Source of the DNA: CAZQYB01 sp964582985
Lineage (GTDB): Bacteria; Planctomycetota; Phycisphaerae; Sedimentisphaerales; Anaerobacaceae
Assembly: GCA_964582985.1 (NCBI GenBank)
Contig: CAZOUM010000004.1
Coordinates: forward strand, 20,240-84,239
Direction: 5' to 3'
Length of the DNA stretch: 64,000 nt
Within the stretch, counting starts at the first letter, position 1, and each line of letters starts with the position of its first letter. A program made the position numbers and the translations under genes. Shown here piece by piece: positions 16,958 to 25,028 of this stretch. The notes beneath the pieces were generated by a model. That model saw only the letters and a list, made by a program, of their open reading frames with translations, was not told the DNA's origin and searched no databases.

Positions 16958-19021
16958 TTACTGCTCTCCTACGCTGGGTATCTCGACATCTAACAAACCG
17001 GTTATTGGTGTTTCCTGAAGGTCAAGTATGGTGATTTGCGTATCGTTCTGATCGGCGACCGTGAGAAGTTTTCGTGTATTCTCTAAAGCCTCTTCGAGAG
17101 CCGCCAGTCTTTGCTCATGTATGTAAATTTCTTTAGCGGCCCTGTAGGCCTTGAGCTGGCCGGCAAAACGCTCTCCCGTAGCACGGGCAAGTGTCGGCTT
17201 TCTAAAAGCATAACTTTGTGCCTGTCTTAGCTTTGAAAAGATATCGCCCTTGGCCTTTGCCAAGGCTGTATCCAGACGACGTCCAAGTGCTTCAGTCTCT
17301 TTCGCGTCATCCTCATCCTCGGCAGCCTGATATTCCGCTGCCAGCCTATAAAGCTCGTTGGCATATCGCACTGAGCCCGTGAGGGAGCTTAGAGTCTTGT
17401 TGCGCTCGGCCTGGGCTTCAAGGATACGGGCCTGCTTCTCCTGATAAGCGCCGATAACCTCTTGATAAGCTTCTGCAACTTCGGCCGGCGGATGAATACC
17501 CTGCAAGCCCACGAACACAATCTCAACGCCCAGGTTCTCTGCATCAGCGGCCTTTTGTATTTCGCGGGTCAAGACTTCTTTAGCCTCCGCCCTGCCTGCT
17601 CCAAGAAGGCTGTGCTCAAGATCAGCTTCGCTATCGACCTCGATTCTTGCACTCGCTGCAAACTTAGTAAGCTCGCGGTAGCAAATTGCTTCGAGCAGCT
17701 TTTCCGGCTCATTGTGACTATAGAGGTAAGTGTACAAGTCGTTGATTCTGTACTGAACAGGGACAGCTGCCACTACGAGACTTACCGGTGCCGCTCCAGC
17801 AGATGTATCTTCGACCGTTTGTTCACTGGCAACGAGCAGATTATATTCTTCTTTGTAGTGAGCCTTGCCCCACAACAGCTCCCTCTCAGGTATAACCTCG
17901 CCGGTCTTAGGGTCAGTCTTGGGCACAAAACCGATGCTAAGTTCCGCAACTGTTTTCGTGGGGTACTTGTAGGTGATGTCTATCGGCCAAGGCCATTTGA
18001 AGGTCAGGCCGGGCCCTGCATGCCTGACATTGCCGGCTTTGTCCAACGGATTGCCGAAGTGCTCTATTATCGCCTCTTCATTAGGGGCTACCACCATGAC
18101 GCAACTTAACAAGTACAGCGTGATAGCAGCAAACAGCACCAGAGGTACAATTGCTCTTTCAAGGAGCTTATAGAACCAGGTTTGAGAGACATTAAAGCCA
18201 AATTGATAATCAATTGCACTTGCAACGCTGCGGAATATCCCACCCGGCTCATTTATGATTCCTAAGAACCTGCTGTCAAAGGCCGCTCTGCCGTACCGGC
18301 CTTTTAGCCTCGGGCGATATATGTCCAGAACAACATTTAAAGCAGTCTCTGCGCCAAGGACAACCAGCAGGATTGGAATCACCCAACTGATGATGGTTAT
18401 CACGACAAAGATATGAAAATGCGCCAGGGCCATCGCAACCGCCAGCGCAAAGCACAAGACCGCTGCGCCAAGCAGAAAACTGCCGCCAGCCCTCAACGGC
18501 TTCCACTGCGCCTGGGCTGACATACCGGTGGCATAACGTGATACCAAAAAGCTGACAAACGCTATTGCCGTCATAAAGATTGCAACAAGCAGCGGCTGCT
18601 TTAGTTCGGTTTCGGAGCCAGCGGGAACGGTTCTCAGTAGATACAGTCCGATAGCTAATAGATAAACAGCTATTACAGCAGAGAATATAGGGATGAACCA
18701 TTTTTCGAGTATCTGGAGGCGGCGTTGAGCGTCGGCAAATAGTCTGGCACGCTCGTCCCCGGCTTGAAAGATTGTGGGGGCCTCTTTGTCCCGGGCCAGT
18801 TGGGTCATATCGAGCTTTTCCTGCTCGGCCAGGCTGCGCTGGTGGAACTGAAGAGATAGTACAAACCAGACCAGAACTGTAGCCAAAATCAGCCAGCTTA
18901 CGGCGAAGACCGCAAAGAATCCGCTCCGCAAGCCTATCAGCAAGGTGATAACAAAAAACAGAACGCTCAAAGCCAAAGACGCCAGAGCCAAATATTCAGC
19001 GCGTTTGGAGGATACCGTCAT
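16958..19021 (-). CDS. Polytopic membrane protein fused to an SPFH/band 7 domain
   Basis: About 687 residues. The first half carries seven or eight membrane helices in several clusters. The last helix runs into a band 7 domain (VMVVAPNEEAIIEHFGNPL, GPGLTFKWPWPIDITY) and a long coiled-coil tail with EVIGAYQEKQARILEAQAER. HflK normally has one helix, so this is an HflK-like protein with an added polytopic region. I chose the ATG at 19021 (MTVSSKRAEYLAL) because AGGGA lies 12 nt upstream; a TTG at 19033 is an alternative. It is first in the minus-strand run and directly precedes hflC. The function of the extra region is unknown. Confidence 0.8.
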   Translation of the reverse strand: MTVSSKRAEYLALASLALSVLFFVITLLIGLRSGFFAVFAVSWLILATVLVWFVLSLQFHQRSLAEQEKLDMTQLARDKEAPTIFQAGDERARLFADAQRRLQILEKWFIPIFSAVIAVYLLAIGLYLLRTVPAGSETELKQPLLVAIFMTAIAFVSFLVSRYATGMSAQAQWKPLRAGGSFLLGAAVLCFALAVAMALAHFHIFVVITIISWVIPILLVVLGAETALNVVLDIYRPRLKGRYGRAAFDSRFLGIINEPGGIFRSVASAIDYQFGFNVSQTWFYKLLERAIVPLVLFAAITLYLLSCVMVVAPNEEAIIEHFGNPLDKAGNVRHAGPGLTFKWPWPIDITYKYPTKTVAELSIGFVPKTDPKTGEVIPERELLWGKAHYKEEYNLLVASEQTVEDTSAGAAPVSLVVAAVPVQYRINDLYTYLYSHNEPEKLLEAICYRELTKFAASARIEVDSEADLEHSLLGAGRAEAKEVLTREIQKAADAENLGVEIVFVGLQGIHPPAEVAEAYQEVIGAYQEKQARILEAQAERNKTLSSLTGSVRYANELYRLAAEYQAAEDEDDAKETEALGRRLDTALAKAKGDIFSKLRQAQSYAFRKPTLARATGERFAGQLKAYRAAKEIYIHEQRLAALEEALENTRKLLTVADQNDTQITILDLQETPITGLLDVEIPSVGEQ

Positions 19022-19093
19022 CGCCAATTCCAATCCCTGGACTGCCGAACAAGAAAAGCTAAAAGGCAGTACTTATTCAATATATGCAAGCGC

Positions 19094-19122
19094 TTTACAA
19101 GTTAGAAGTTATGTACTATAAC
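19094..19122 (+). promoter_or_regulatory. Candidate sigma70-like promoter
   Basis: TTTACA at 19094-19099 and TATAAC at 19117-19122 are separated by 17 nt. The site lies in the divergent intergenic region, about 100 nt before the ABC-2 permease gene at 19221. Prediction from consensus only. Confidence 0.45.
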
Positions 19123-19220
19123 AATAAACGTCGTTTTAGCATAGAAGTAATTGCGAAAAATACTACTTTCGATTAGGACGCAATAGCAGGCGGCAATTTA
19201 GATAACAGCCAAAACAGATA

Positions 19221-20183
19221 ATGTCCAGACTACTTACAATAGCAAAAAACACTTTCGTAGAGACACTTAGACAGCCGGTCTATGTAACAATAATTATCGC
19301 TGCTCTGCTCTTATTCTTTATAAGTCCTTCCGTGACGATGTATACAATGGACGACGACAATAAGTTCTTGCGCGAGTTAGGATTATCTACGCTTTTTTTG
19401 ACCAGCTTGTTCATAGCAATATTCTCCGCCTCCGGGGCTGTGGCCGAGGAAATCGAGAACAAGACCATAGTGACTGTGCTGAGCAAGCCTGTCCAACGTC
19501 CTATATTCATTATTGCGAAATTCTTGGGCGTGGCCGTTGCAGTGGCACTCGCACATTATATTTGCACCATCGCCCTGCTGATGGCCATCAGACACGGTGT
19601 CCTTGGAGCAGCATGGGAAACGCATGACTGGACGGTCCTGGCCGCGGCTGGGGTGATTGTGGTCTTGACTTTTCTTTTAACTGCTTTCTTCAACTACGCT
19701 TATGACTGGAAATTCGCATCAACCGCCGTAGTTTTGACCGGCATATTTGCCACACTGGGCATAATATTTCTATCTTTTATAGACCGAAACTGGCAGTTTA
19801 ACCCTCGCGGTAACGGCATAAATGCCCTCGATGTTTACGGGGCAATACTATTGCTGTTGGCAGCAATGATAATTGTAGCTCTGGCAGTTGCACTTTCGGC
19901 AAGGTTTAATATCGTGGTGACGCTTTCGGCCTGCATCGGCATTTTTCTACTCGGCCTTGTAAGCGACTATACGTTTGGCAGATTCGCCGACACACATTTA
20001 TGGGCCAAAATAGGTTATTTTTTGGTGCCGAATTTGCAAATCTTCTGGATAAGTGACGCTATCTATGAAGCAAGTGCAGTTCCACTGAAATATATTGTTG
20101 TAACTGCATTTTATGCGCTGGCTTACATTGCCGCCGTTCTCTTGGTTGCGATTGCTGTCTTCCAAAGACGCCAGGTAGGATGA
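19221..20183 (+). CDS. ABC-2 family membrane permease
   Basis: The 320-residue protein has about six membrane helices. The segment AEEIENKTIVTVLSKPVQRP is the amphipathic coupling region typical of ABC-2 permeases. It resembles the permease gene at 9975-11387 but lacks the large soluble domain, and no ATPase gene is adjacent. It must either use an ATPase encoded elsewhere or share the one at 11392. A candidate promoter lies about 100 nt upstream; no clear ribosome-binding site is visible before the ATG. The substrate cannot be inferred. Confidence 0.8.
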   Translation: MSRLLTIAKNTFVETLRQPVYVTIIIAALLLFFISPSVTMYTMDDDNKFLRELGLSTLFLTSLFIAIFSASGAVAEEIENKTIVTVLSKPVQRPIFIIAKFLGVAVAVALAHYICTIALLMAIRHGVLGAAWETHDWTVLAAAGVIVVLTFLLTAFFNYAYDWKFASTAVVLTGIFATLGIIFLSFIDRNWQFNPRGNGINALDVYGAILLLLAAMIIVALAVALSARFNIVVTLSACIGIFLLGLVSDYTFGRFADTHLWAKIGYFLVPNLQIFWISDAIYEASAVPLKYIVVTAFYALAYIAAVLLVAIAVFQRRQVG

Positions 20184-20197
20184 AATAATTGATTATT

Positions 20198-20650
20198 TCA
20201 TACCTGCTTAATAACGGCTATTTCATCGCAATCTTGCTGTTTTGGGCACTTGGCGCAATCGCTCCAGACCTTCATTGGGAGTGTGTCTTTTTCAACTGCT
20301 TTGAACCCCATTTTCTCGAAGAAGTCCGGCTCCAGCGTAAGCGCAAAAACCTTTGATATACCAAGCTGCCGAGCCTGTTCGATGGCGGCGATAACCAGCG
20401 CCTTGCCGACCCCCCTACCCGTATTTGTTTCGCCGACCGCTAATGATTTTATCTCTGCAAGGTCGGACCAGACCACCTCTAATGCGCAGCAGCCGACAAC
20501 GTTGCCGTCAAGCTCAGCGATAGTGAAGGTCTGGAGGTTCTCGTAAATATCAGCCATCGAGCGAAACAGCATCCTGTCACGCTCTGCGTGAGAATTAATC
20601 AGAGAATAGATTCCTTCTGCATCCGATACTTTTGCGCCTCGTACTTTCAT
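20198..20650 (-). CDS. argA: Short-type N-acetylglutamate synthase (GNAT family)
   Basis: A GNAT acetyltransferase of about 150 residues with the acetyl-CoA loop GRGVGKALVIAAIEQA. The N-terminus (MKVRGAKVSDAEGIYSLIN) and C-terminus, ending in a Cys cluster (CAKCPKQQDCDE), match the stand-alone short N-acetylglutamate synthases that start arginine biosynthesis. The start at 20650 fits the family; an ATG seven codons upstream (20671) is possible. argG occurs elsewhere in the window, consistent with dispersed arginine genes. It converges with the permease gene, 14 nt away. Confidence 0.75.
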   Translation of the reverse strand: MKVRGAKVSDAEGIYSLINSHAERDRMLFRSMADIYENLQTFTIAELDGNVVGCCALEVVWSDLAEIKSLAVGETNTGRGVGKALVIAAIEQARQLGISKVFALTLEPDFFEKMGFKAVEKDTLPMKVWSDCAKCPKQQDCDEIAVIKQV

Positions 20651-20784
20651 AATTGACAAAGTATACTCCATCGCGTCAAGTTTTCCAGCATCAATTCTGA
20701 GGAATCGAAATCAGACGTGAGCAATTTCGAAAAAACGAAAAAAGACTGGAAAAATTGTTGTGTAACAGTAGAATGACCGCAATT

Positions 20785-21258
20785 ATGAGATTTATACTTA
20801 TTGACAAGGTTATTTCGCTCGAGCCTGGCAAGGAAATAAAGGCCATCAAGACCGTCTCTTTGGCCGAGGAATATCTGGCAGACCATTTTCCGGCATTTCC
20901 CGTCCTGCCCGGCGTGCTGCTGCTGGAAGGACTAATCGAATCGGCGTCCTGGCTGGTCCGAGAGACAGAAAATTTTGCCCACAGTATGATATTGCTCGAA
21001 CAGGCAAGAAATGTAAAATATAGAAGTTTTGTTGCGCCCGGCGCGCAGATAGAATATACTGTCCAGGCTAAAGCTATCGAAGAAAACGTCAGCAGCTTCT
21101 CGGGCTTCGGTTTATCGAACGGCGAACGAATTGTAGAGGCAAAATTCGCGTTGCGGCATTTTAATCTGGCTGATGAATACTCAGCAATGGCTGCTGCCGA
21201 CGCTACGATTATCGAAAGTCTGAAACAGCGCTGGAGACTGCTCAAGACTGAAAAGTAA
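20785..21258 (+). CDS. FabZ/FabA-like 3-hydroxyacyl-ACP dehydratase
   Basis: A hotdog-fold dehydratase of about 157 residues. The signature DHFPAFPVLPGVLLLEGLIE carries the catalytic His and, on the central helix, the Glu. It would remove water from 3-hydroxyacyl-ACP or bind such a chain. I used the ATG at 20785 (MRFILIDKV), matching the paralogue at 21840 (MRWIWIDKFV); ATG and TTG codons further upstream have no family similarity. First gene of the cluster dehydratase-ACP-dehydratase-KS-KS. Its C-terminal tail differs from housekeeping FabZ, so a specialised acyl substrate is likely (inference). Confidence 0.85.
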   Translation: MRFILIDKVISLEPGKEIKAIKTVSLAEEYLADHFPAFPVLPGVLLLEGLIESASWLVRETENFAHSMILLEQARNVKYRSFVAPGAQIEYTVQAKAIEENVSSFSGFGLSNGERIVEAKFALRHFNLADEYSAMAAADATIIESLKQRWRLLKTEK

Positions 21259-21313
21259 TAAATGGTGAACGTTATTCGTTGTAATCTTAGAGAATACTGG
21301 AGGTAAAACGAAC

Positions 21314-21706
21314 ATGGCAATGAGTCGGGATGAGATTTTTCAGGGGGTTCAGGAAGTACTGGTCGATGCCTTGGGAGTTGACAACGAGGAAGTTACTGCT
21401 GAAGCGACGTTGATGGGAGATTTGGGAGCGGAAAGCATTGACTTCCTGGACATAGTATTTCGGCTGGAGAAGACATTCGGGATAAAGATTCCGAGGGAAG
21501 AGCTATTCCCTGCAGAGAGTCTGCTGAGCGATCCTGAATATGTCAGTAACGGCAAACTGACCGAAAAAGGCCTGGCTGGGCTGCGGGACAAGATGCCGCA
21601 CACCGACCTTGCCGAGTTTGAGAGTGACCCCGACATCAACAAATTAGGCGATTTGTTTACCGTCGGTGCAATTGTAAACTACGTCGAGACCAAACTTGGC
21701 TCGTGA
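21314..21706 (+). CDS. Acyl carrier protein with an unusually long helix II-III region
   Basis: The N-terminal half is a normal acyl carrier protein: DLGAESIDFLDIVFRLEKTF with Ser41 as the phosphopantetheine site. At 130 residues it is about 50 longer than housekeeping AcpP. The extra length lies after the FGIKIPREELFP segment (roughly residues 65-105), before the final helix (FTVGAIVNYVETKL). A good ribosome-binding site (GGAGG) precedes the start. It carries the growing acyl chain for the surrounding dehydratases and ketosynthases. Confidence 0.88.
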   Translation: MAMSRDEIFQGVQEVLVDALGVDNEEVTAEATLMGDLGAESIDFLDIVFRLEKTFGIKIPREELFPAESLLSDPEYVSNGKLTEKGLAGLRDKMPHTDLAEFESDPDINKLGDLFTVGAIVNYVETKLGS

Positions 21707-21793
21707 GTACGCGAGTAGGCGAATAATCTGCCGGCGCTGCCATTTTGCAGGCAGTCGCAGACGGATTTGTTATGCGTAATGCTCAAAATAATA

Positions 21794-21815
21794 AGCCCTG
21801 GGTAAGACCAGGGCT
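21794..21815. terminator. Hairpin between ACP and second dehydratase genes
   Basis: AGCCCTGG at 21794-21801 pairs perfectly with CCAGGGCT at 21808-21815 across a 6-nt loop. There is no T-tract, so this may be an RNA-processing or partial-termination hairpin that tunes ACP expression rather than a full terminator. Confidence 0.4.
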
Positions 21816-21839
21816 AAATACTAATATCTAAACGCGAAA

Positions 21840-22343
21840 ATGCGCTGGATCTGGATAGACAAGTTTGTTGAATTTAACAGCGGCAAAAACGCGGTGGCGG
21901 TAAAAAACGTCACGCTGGCCGAAGAGCATTTGCACGACCATTTTCCAGGCTTTCCCGTGATGCCGGAGACGTTATGTATTGAGGCAATGGCCCAGACCGC
22001 AGGTATACTCGTGGGTGAAGCGAAAAAGTTTCAGGAAAAGGTCATCCTTGCAAAAATCAAAAAAGCTGTTTTCTTCAACTACGTAAAGCCCGGAGACACG
22101 ATAAACATACACGCAAAAATTGAATCTATCACCTCGGAAGCCGCAAGTACAACTGGTAAAATTACCTGCACAGACGAACTTGTCGCGGAGATAGATTTGA
22201 TGTTCAGCCATATAGACCAAAACCTGGCGGGTAAAGAGTTCCCTGAGGAAAACTTCGTTTTCACCGATATGTTTAAGTCACTTCTGCGCGGCGTCGTACT
22301 TGCGGACCGGAGTGGCGGCGCGCTGGAATCGGAGCAAGATTGA
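21840..22343 (+). CDS. FabZ-like 3-hydroxyacyl-ACP dehydratase
   Basis: The second hotdog dehydratase of the cluster (167 residues) has the canonical signature DHFPGFPVMPETLCIEAMAQ, with catalytic His and Glu, and a downstream VKPGDTINIHAKI strand. It is closer to standard FabZ than the protein at 20785, with an extra C-terminal tail of about 20 residues. The stop overlaps the next start as TGATG, showing coupling to the ketosynthase. No clear ribosome-binding site precedes its own ATG. Confidence 0.9.
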   Translation: MRWIWIDKFVEFNSGKNAVAVKNVTLAEEHLHDHFPGFPVMPETLCIEAMAQTAGILVGEAKKFQEKVILAKIKKAVFFNYVKPGDTINIHAKIESITSEAASTTGKITCTDELVAEIDLMFSHIDQNLAGKEFPEENFVFTDMFKSLLRGVVLADRSGGALESEQD

Positions 22344-23671
22344 TGAGTTCAGCTCGCGTGGTAGTAACCGGCCTTGGTGCGGTAAGCCCCCTCGGAATGA
22401 CGGTTAGTGAACTGTGGGAGGGTCTCTGTGCCGGCCGGTGCGGAATAGGCAGAATTACAGCGTTTGACCCCGTAGGCTTTAGCTGCAAGTTAGCCGGCCA
22501 GGTCCCCGATTACAAAATACAACAGTATGTCACCAAGACATACCGCAAAGCCACCAAACTCATGTCCAGGGACATCGAACTGGCGGTCATAGCGGCGGAC
22601 GAAGCCCTTAAAAGCAGCGGACTTATTACAAAGGGTATTGACCCCGAAAGAGTCAATATCAACCCGGAGCGTATGGCGATAAATCTCGGTGCAGGCCTTA
22701 TAAGCTGCGATTTGGTCGAGCTGGCTCCGGCAGCGGCCGCGAGCGTTACCGATGGTGAGTTTGATTTTCGCAAGTGGGGTAAGGACGGCCTTGAGTTAGT
22801 GACGCCATTATGGTTGTTGAAGTATTTGCCCAATATGCTCGCCTGCCATATAGGTATTATTCACGACATCCAGGGGCCAAGTAACAGTATCACTTGTGCC
22901 GAAGCCAGTGCACATCTGGCGCTCGGTGAAGCGGCCCAAATTATCGCTCGCGGTGATACCGATATTGCACTGGCCGGGGGCGCCGAGGCGAAAGTGAATC
23001 CGATAGTTATGATTCGTCAGTGCCTGCTCAAAAGAGCCACAAGCGAAAATAATGACGCTCCCGCTTCTGCCTGCAGGCCTTTCGATGCCGACGCTAAAGG
23101 CTCAGTCTTCGGCGAAGCAGCCGCGATAGTTGTGTTGGAAAACGTTGAAAACGCACAGAGCCGAGGCGCAAAGATTTATGCGGAAGTAGTCGGTGTCGGG
23201 ACAAGCAATAGCATCAATCCGGCGTATGAACATCTCGAGCCGGACGGCTGCGGGTTACAGTTAGCAATAGAAAAAGCAATGGCGGATGCACAGATTCAGC
23301 CGGAGGATTTGGACCTGATTATCCCGCACGGCACCGGCATACCAGCCGACGATTTGGCCGAGGCAAAGGCGATTGAGGCAGCTCTTGGCAAAGCCGCAAA
23401 AGAAATTCCTGTCTGGCCCACCAAGAGTATGCTCAGCAACACAGGTGCTGCAGGTGGAGCGATTGATGTTATCGCCGCAGTTTGTGCAATGGCTGACAGT
23501 AAGATACCTCCTGCAAGAAATTGCGACAGAAAAACCGACGGTTGTAACTTAAATATTGTGTCCCAAGAACAACAAACTAATATTGCTTACGCACTTTGCT
23601 GCAGTTATACATACGGTGGACAAACCGCTGCACTTGTGCTAAAGAATTTTGATGCCGAGGCGGTCAAATAA
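22343..23671 (+). CDS. Ketosynthase of the KAS I/II fold with a Cys-His-Asn active site
   Basis: FabF-like condensing enzyme (442 residues). The N-terminus RVVVTGLGAVSPLGMTVSELW and the overall layout match KAS II. Cys185 (SITCAEASAHL) and His329 (IIPHGTG) align with the FabF active site. The second His position, 37 residues after the first, is Asn366 (KSMLSNTGAAGG instead of KSxxGHxxGAAG). This gives the Cys-His-Asn set seen in KAS III rather than the KAS I/II triad. It may have altered decarboxylation activity or serve as partner subunit to the next KS. The ATG at 22343 has GGAG upstream and overlaps the previous stop. Confidence 0.88.
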   Translation: MSSARVVVTGLGAVSPLGMTVSELWEGLCAGRCGIGRITAFDPVGFSCKLAGQVPDYKIQQYVTKTYRKATKLMSRDIELAVIAADEALKSSGLITKGIDPERVNINPERMAINLGAGLISCDLVELAPAAAASVTDGEFDFRKWGKDGLELVTPLWLLKYLPNMLACHIGIIHDIQGPSNSITCAEASAHLALGEAAQIIARGDTDIALAGGAEAKVNPIVMIRQCLLKRATSENNDAPASACRPFDADAKGSVFGEAAAIVVLENVENAQSRGAKIYAEVVGVGTSNSINPAYEHLEPDGCGLQLAIEKAMADAQIQPEDLDLIIPHGTGIPADDLAEAKAIEAALGKAAKEIPVWPTKSMLSNTGAAGGAIDVIAAVCAMADSKIPPARNCDRKTDGCNLNIVSQEQQTNIAYALCCSYTYGGQTAALVLKNFDAEAVK

Positions 23672-24982
23672 ATGGCTGAACGAGTCGTAATAACCGGAAT
23701 GGGTATTGTTTGCCCACTGGGACACGATGTTGAGAGTGTTTGGCAGGCTATGTTGGCGGGCAAAAGCGGAATGGCCCCAACAACCATTTTCGACGCCTCG
23801 ACTTTCCCGTCTACTTTCGGCGCCGAAGTTAAAGATTACGACTTTACAAAGTACGTGAACAATGCCCAATTGCACGAACACGGCAACCGTGGTTCCTGCT
23901 TTGTTCTTGGGGCAGCGGGCCAGGCCTGCAGTCAGGCTGGGATTGATATCGAAACCAACAAGCCCGCCGACGGCATCGACCGCAGCAGATTGGGAATTTA
24001 TCTGGGGGCAGGCGAAGGCTCTGTCGACAATGATGTATTTTTCCGCGCTCTTGTGAAAGCGTGGGACACCAGCAGCAGCCGGATGGATTGGGGCCGATGG
24101 GCGGAAGTTGCTTTCGGTCAGATGGACCCAATGCGGGAACTCGAACAGGAACCGAATATGCCCGCCGCCCATATCGCATTGCTCACCGGCGCACGAGGGC
24201 CGACCAGAAGCTGTCTCACCGCCTGTGCCGCCAGCACTCAGGCCGTCGGTGAAGCAATGATGATTATTCGCAGGGGTGACGCGGACGCGATGATTGCAGG
24301 CGGCGCGCATTCGATGATACATCCGTTGGGTGTCACCGGCTTCAACCGCCTTACCGCCCTCTCGACCAGAAACGACAGTCCCGAAACCGCGTCAAGGCCC
24401 TTTACAGCAAGCAGAGATGGTTTCGTCCTTGGCGAAGGCGCCGCTGTTTTGATTCTGGAATCGTTGGAATCCGCGAAAAAGAGAGGAGCAAAAATCCTCG
24501 CCGAAGTCATCGGCTACGGCAGCAGTTCAGATGCCTTCAGAGTCACCGATATGCACGAAGAAGGCAGAGGCCCAATACAGGCAATCACCGCCGCCTTAGC
24601 TGATGCAGGCATAAGCTATAAGGATGTTGACTACATAAACACACACGGCACAGCCACAACAGAGAACGACTCAATAGAAACCAAGGCTATCAAGGCCGTT
24701 TTCAAAGAAAGGGCAAAGAACGTTCCCGCCAGCAGTGTCAAAAGTATGCTCGGCCACTTAATCGGTGCAGCCGGCGCGGCAGAATTGATTAGCTGTGTGC
24801 TGGCCATACGTGATAATATAGTCCCGCCGACAATGAACCTGAACGACCCCGACCCGCAGCTCGATTTGGATTATGTGCCGAACGAGCTGAGAAAAATGCC
24901 GGTCAATATCGCGATGAATGAGTCCTTCGGCTTCGGCGGACAAAACAATGTCGTAATCGTTAAAAAATACGAAGAAAATTAA
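23672..24982 (+). CDS. fabF: Beta-ketoacyl-ACP synthase II (FabF-like)
   Basis: Condenses acyl chains with malonyl-ACP. The 436-residue protein has the full triad: Cys185 (LTACAAST), His325 (INTHGTATTEND) and His362 (KSMLGHLIGAAG). The C-terminal FGFGGQNNVVIVKKY is also canonical. It starts on the base after the stop of the Cys-His-Asn ketosynthase, so the two are co-expressed and could form a heterodimer. It has an insertion around residues 120-160 (DNDVFFRALVKAWDTSSS) relative to E. coli FabF. Last gene of the acyl-chain cluster; serS follows after 46 nt. Confidence 0.93.
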   Translation: MAERVVITGMGIVCPLGHDVESVWQAMLAGKSGMAPTTIFDASTFPSTFGAEVKDYDFTKYVNNAQLHEHGNRGSCFVLGAAGQACSQAGIDIETNKPADGIDRSRLGIYLGAGEGSVDNDVFFRALVKAWDTSSSRMDWGRWAEVAFGQMDPMRELEQEPNMPAAHIALLTGARGPTRSCLTACAASTQAVGEAMMIIRRGDADAMIAGGAHSMIHPLGVTGFNRLTALSTRNDSPETASRPFTASRDGFVLGEGAAVLILESLESAKKRGAKILAEVIGYGSSSDAFRVTDMHEEGRGPIQAITAALADAGISYKDVDYINTHGTATTENDSIETKAIKAVFKERAKNVPASSVKSMLGHLIGAAGAAELISCVLAIRDNIVPPTMNLNDPDPQLDLDYVPNELRKMPVNIAMNESFGFGGQNNVVIVKKYEEN

Positions 24983-25028
24983 AAAGTAAAAGGCAAATAA
25001 TCGCAATACGCACGACGCAACACGAATT

